A DNA stretch of 64,000 nucleotides. Origin: Brucella cytisi (GTDB lineage Bacteria; Pseudomonadota; Alphaproteobacteria; Rhizobiales; Rhizobiaceae). Position numbers and translations under genes: made by a program. A model generated the notes under the pieces. That model had not been told where the DNA came from, did no database searches, and saw nothing but the letters and a program-made list of their open reading frames with translations. Shown here in pieces: positions 62,126 to 64,000 of the stretch. The stretch spans positions 372,001 through 436,000 of the forward strand of contig JAAVLQ010000001.1 of NCBI GenBank assembly GCA_012103075.1, read 5' to 3'. The stretch's first letter is position 1; each line of letters begins with the position of its first letter.

Positions 62126-63033
62126 AAAGTCTCGCGGATCAGCCGCTGGCAGCGCTCTGTCATGAAATCGATGATCAGACGGACTTTCGGGTCCTGAAAG
62201 CGCTTGTGCGGGTAGATCGCTGCGAGCTGAATCGGCGCAGGCGGCGTGCTTTCGAGGATGGGAACAAGTCGTCCGTCGCGGATATATTCCTTCACTTCGA
62301 ACAGCGGCTTGTTGATGATGCCGCGCCCGCCGAGCGCCCATTGCGTCAATACGTCGCCGTCATCCGAGTCATATGGTCCGGTGACTTCGAATTTGCGCAG
62401 ACCTTCCGCCGTTTGCAGTGACCAGAAATATTCCTTTGAGCCCGGAAACCGCAGCAGAAGGCAGTCATGTTTGTCGCCAAGCAACTCGTCAGGAGACTGC
62501 GGGACTCCGTGTTTCTCGAGATATGCGGGCGCTGCACAGATCACGCGCTCGCAATTCATGATGCCGCGCATACGCAGGTTTGAATTCTCCAGAACACCGA
62601 GCTTGAAAGCCACATCGACGCCTTCGCTCATGATATCGACTTCATGATCGGAGAGGCGAAGCCGTACTTCGATGTCCGGATATTTGTCGTGAAACTCCGG
62701 AATTCCCGATGCGATCAGCCGTCTGCCGAAGCCAAGCGGGGCGGTGATGCGAATCGATCCCTTCGGATTTTTCGCGAGTTCCGCCACGGCAGCTTCCGCT
62801 TCATCCACGGCTTCAAGGATTTTCAATGCACCGTCATAGAATACGCGACCGTGTTCGGTCGGCGTAAGTTTGCGCGTCGTCCGGTTGAAGAGCCTGACAC
62901 CCGTGTGCTTCTCCAACTCCTTGATTCGATTGCTTGCAACTGCTGGCGATGCCCGCTGGTCGCGACCCGCCGCAGATAGATTTCCCAATTCGACAACGCG
63001 CACAAAAACGCGCAGATTATCAAGATATGACAT
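62119..63033 (-). CDS. LysR-type regulator beside puuD
   Basis: 304 residues, one frame. HTH MSYLDNLRVFVRVVELGNLS through NRIKELEKHTGVRLFNRTTR, then an effector domain (GSIRITAPLGFGRRLIASGI; LRMRGIMNCERVICAAPAYL; GRGIINKPLFEVKEYIRDGR). This is the group of LysR proteins with short conserved VPQSPDEL-type loops and no assigned effector. Start ATG 63033. It is divergent from puuD, so control of urate degradation is the simplest inference. Confidence 0.82.
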   Translation of the reverse strand: MSYLDNLRVFVRVVELGNLSAAGRDQRASPAVASNRIKELEKHTGVRLFNRTTRKLTPTEHGRVFYDGALKILEAVDEAEAAVAELAKNPKGSIRITAPLGFGRRLIASGIPEFHDKYPDIEVRLRLSDHEVDIMSEGVDVAFKLGVLENSNLRMRGIMNCERVICAAPAYLEKHGVPQSPDELLGDKHDCLLLRFPGSKEYFWSLQTAEGLRKFEVTGPYDSDDGDVLTQWALGGRGIINKPLFEVKEYIRDGRLVPILESTPPAPIQLAAIYPHKRFQDPKVRLIIDFMTERCQRLIRETLA

Positions 63034-63131
63034 ACGTCCCCTCCACGATTGTCTAGATTTTTTTGAAAGTGCTGGTCGTGATGTGACGTTCCCTGAACCT
63101 GATTCCTTTGGCACATAATGCAACAACGAAC

Positions 63132-63172
63132 AATGGGCTAAGAAACGGCCCCAGAAATGGGCTAAGAAATGG
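63132..63172. repeat. Direct repeats upstream of puuD
   Basis: AATGGGCTAAGAAACGG at 63132-63148 and AATGGGCTAAGAAATGG at 63156-63172: 16 of 17 bases identical, offset 24. They fill the space just before the puuD ribosome site, within the LysR/puuD divergent region. Confidence 0.6.
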
Positions 63173-63181
63173 GAGTGCCTG

Positions 63182-64000
63182 ATGTATGATTTCGCCGTAG
63201 CCGGGACTGGCTGGGCTTCGCAGCGCGGTGGCTGCATGTGATTACCGCGATTGCGTGGATCGGCTCGTCCTTTTACTTCATTGCGCTCGACCTCGGTCTT
63301 CGCCAGCGTCCCGGCTTGCCGGTTGGTGCGCACGGAGAGGAATGGCAGGTCCATGGTGGTGGCTTCTATCACATCCAGAAATATCTGGTTGCGCCAGCCG
63401 AAATGCCGGAGCACCTGACCGGTTCAAATGGGAATCCTACGCCACGTGGCTGTCGGGTTTCACGCTGCTCTGCATCGTCTACTATGCCGGCGCTGATCTC
63501 TACCTGATCGATCCGAACGTGCTTGATGTTTCCGTACCGGTCGCCATCGCGATTTCGATCGGTTCGCTGGCATTCGGTTGGATCGCCTATAACACCATCT
63601 GCAAGCTGATGCTCGGCAAGAGCGATACGCTCCTGATGGTCATCCTTTACTGTATTCTGGTGGTGGTGGCACGGGGTTATACGCATCTTTTACAGGACGT
63701 GCGGCCTTCCTGCATCTCGGTGCCTTCACGGCAACGATCATGTCTGCCAACGTGTTCATGATCATCATCCCGAACCAGAAGATCGTGGTCGCGGATCTGA
63801 TTGCAGGCCGCAAGCCGGACCCGAAATACGGCAAGATCGCCAAGCAGCGTTCGACGCACAACAACTATTTGACGCTGCCTGTTCTGTTCCTGATGCTGTC
63901 GAACCACTATCCGCTGGCTTTCGGAACGCAGTTCAATTGGATCATCGCCTCGCTGGTGTTCCTGATGGGCGTCACAATCCGCCACTGGTTCAATACACAG
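63182..64000 (+). CDS. puuD: PuuD, membrane-bound urate oxidase (partial, frameshifted)
   Basis: Converts urate to 5-hydroxyisourate using a membrane N-terminal domain and, in full length, a C-terminal cytochrome c domain that lies beyond the window. Visible: MYDFAVAWDWLGFAVRWLHV, ITAIAWIGSSFYFIALDLGL, HGGGFYHIQKYLVAPAEMPE, FKWESYATWLSGFTLLCIVY, NVFMIIIPNQKIVVADLIAG and HNNYLTLPVLFLMLSNHYPL. Breaks at about 63202 and 63421 both remove the T of a CCTGG needed for Trp; at about 63673 Arg (CACGG) replaces the Trp of AWGYTHL; a T is lost near 63690. Start ATG 63182 after GGGAG. Completes the urate branch with uraH and uraD. Confidence 0.92.

Noticed and set aside
63132..63172. CRISPR-like repeat
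   Set aside because: Only two short copies with a 7-base gap and no cas genes.

Overview
The window looks like chromosomal DNA of a Brucellaceae alphaproteobacterium (Brucella/Ochrobactrum type). Signs of this are a SAM-II riboswitch before metZ, an ALAS-type HemA, NadQ control of nadABC, a bicupin AllE next to a PuuE-UraD fusion, an IalB-like protein, an Omp2-like porin remnant and the carboxynorspermidine route to spermidine. I saw no rRNA, tRNA, CRISPR array, insertion sequence or prophage.

Layout. 1-5.4 kb: apaG, riboswitch-controlled metZ, dcd, a GlxA-type regulator, two small envelope proteins. 5.4-10 kb: MATE exporter, DUF952-pyrD, a coiled-coil exported protein, proline iminopeptidase. 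10-14.2 kb: a response regulator converging on a symporter-type hybrid kinase, resembling the CrbS/CrbR (MxtR/ErdR) acetate system. 14.5-17.6 kb: mscL, an aminotransferase, hemA. 17.8-21.9 kb: a surface-glycan cluster (GT2, polysaccharide deacetylase, GT25, a DxD transferase, a GT29/sialyltransferase-like protein). 22-25 kb: DUF1127 protein, LysR with a CidA/LrgA-LrgB pair, then a small RNA with three hairpins that each show a CCUCCUCCC loop. 25-29.3 kb: a natural MhqO-MhqD fusion facing a second MhqO-like protein, and a lipoprotein hydrolase. 29.3-35.5 kb: panCB, nadQ, tandem NadQ operators, nadABC. 35.6-40.8 kb: a TetR unit with its palindrome, fpr, sodB divergent from a SufR-like Fe-S regulator, an MFS exporter. 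41-46.7 kb: nspC and carboxynorspermidine synthase behind a structured leader, a trans-3-hydroxy-L-proline dehydratase, a second MATE exporter. 46.7-53 kb: IalB-like protein, a Cache kinase/NarL regulator pair and the TRAP transporter it probably controls. 53.2-53.9 kb: porin pseudogene. 54.3-64 kb: a purine-degradation region (allE, puuE-uraD, uraH, xdhABC, LysR, puuD) covering most steps from xanthine to ureidoglycolate; no allantoate-hydrolysing enzyme was seen in the window.

Sequence quality dominates interpretation. About 35 genes, including hemA, nadABC, metZ and panC, carry one to four indels, mostly in homopolymers. In addition the motif CCWGG is almost absent (two intact copies found by eye, against roughly 180 expected from composition). 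Where conserved residues demand CCTGG or CCAGG the sequence instead shows CCGG, CCCGG, CACGG or CTCGG. I read this as systematic miscalling at a methylated CCWGG site, so most frameshifts are annotated as single genes. The porin looks like a real pseudogene.
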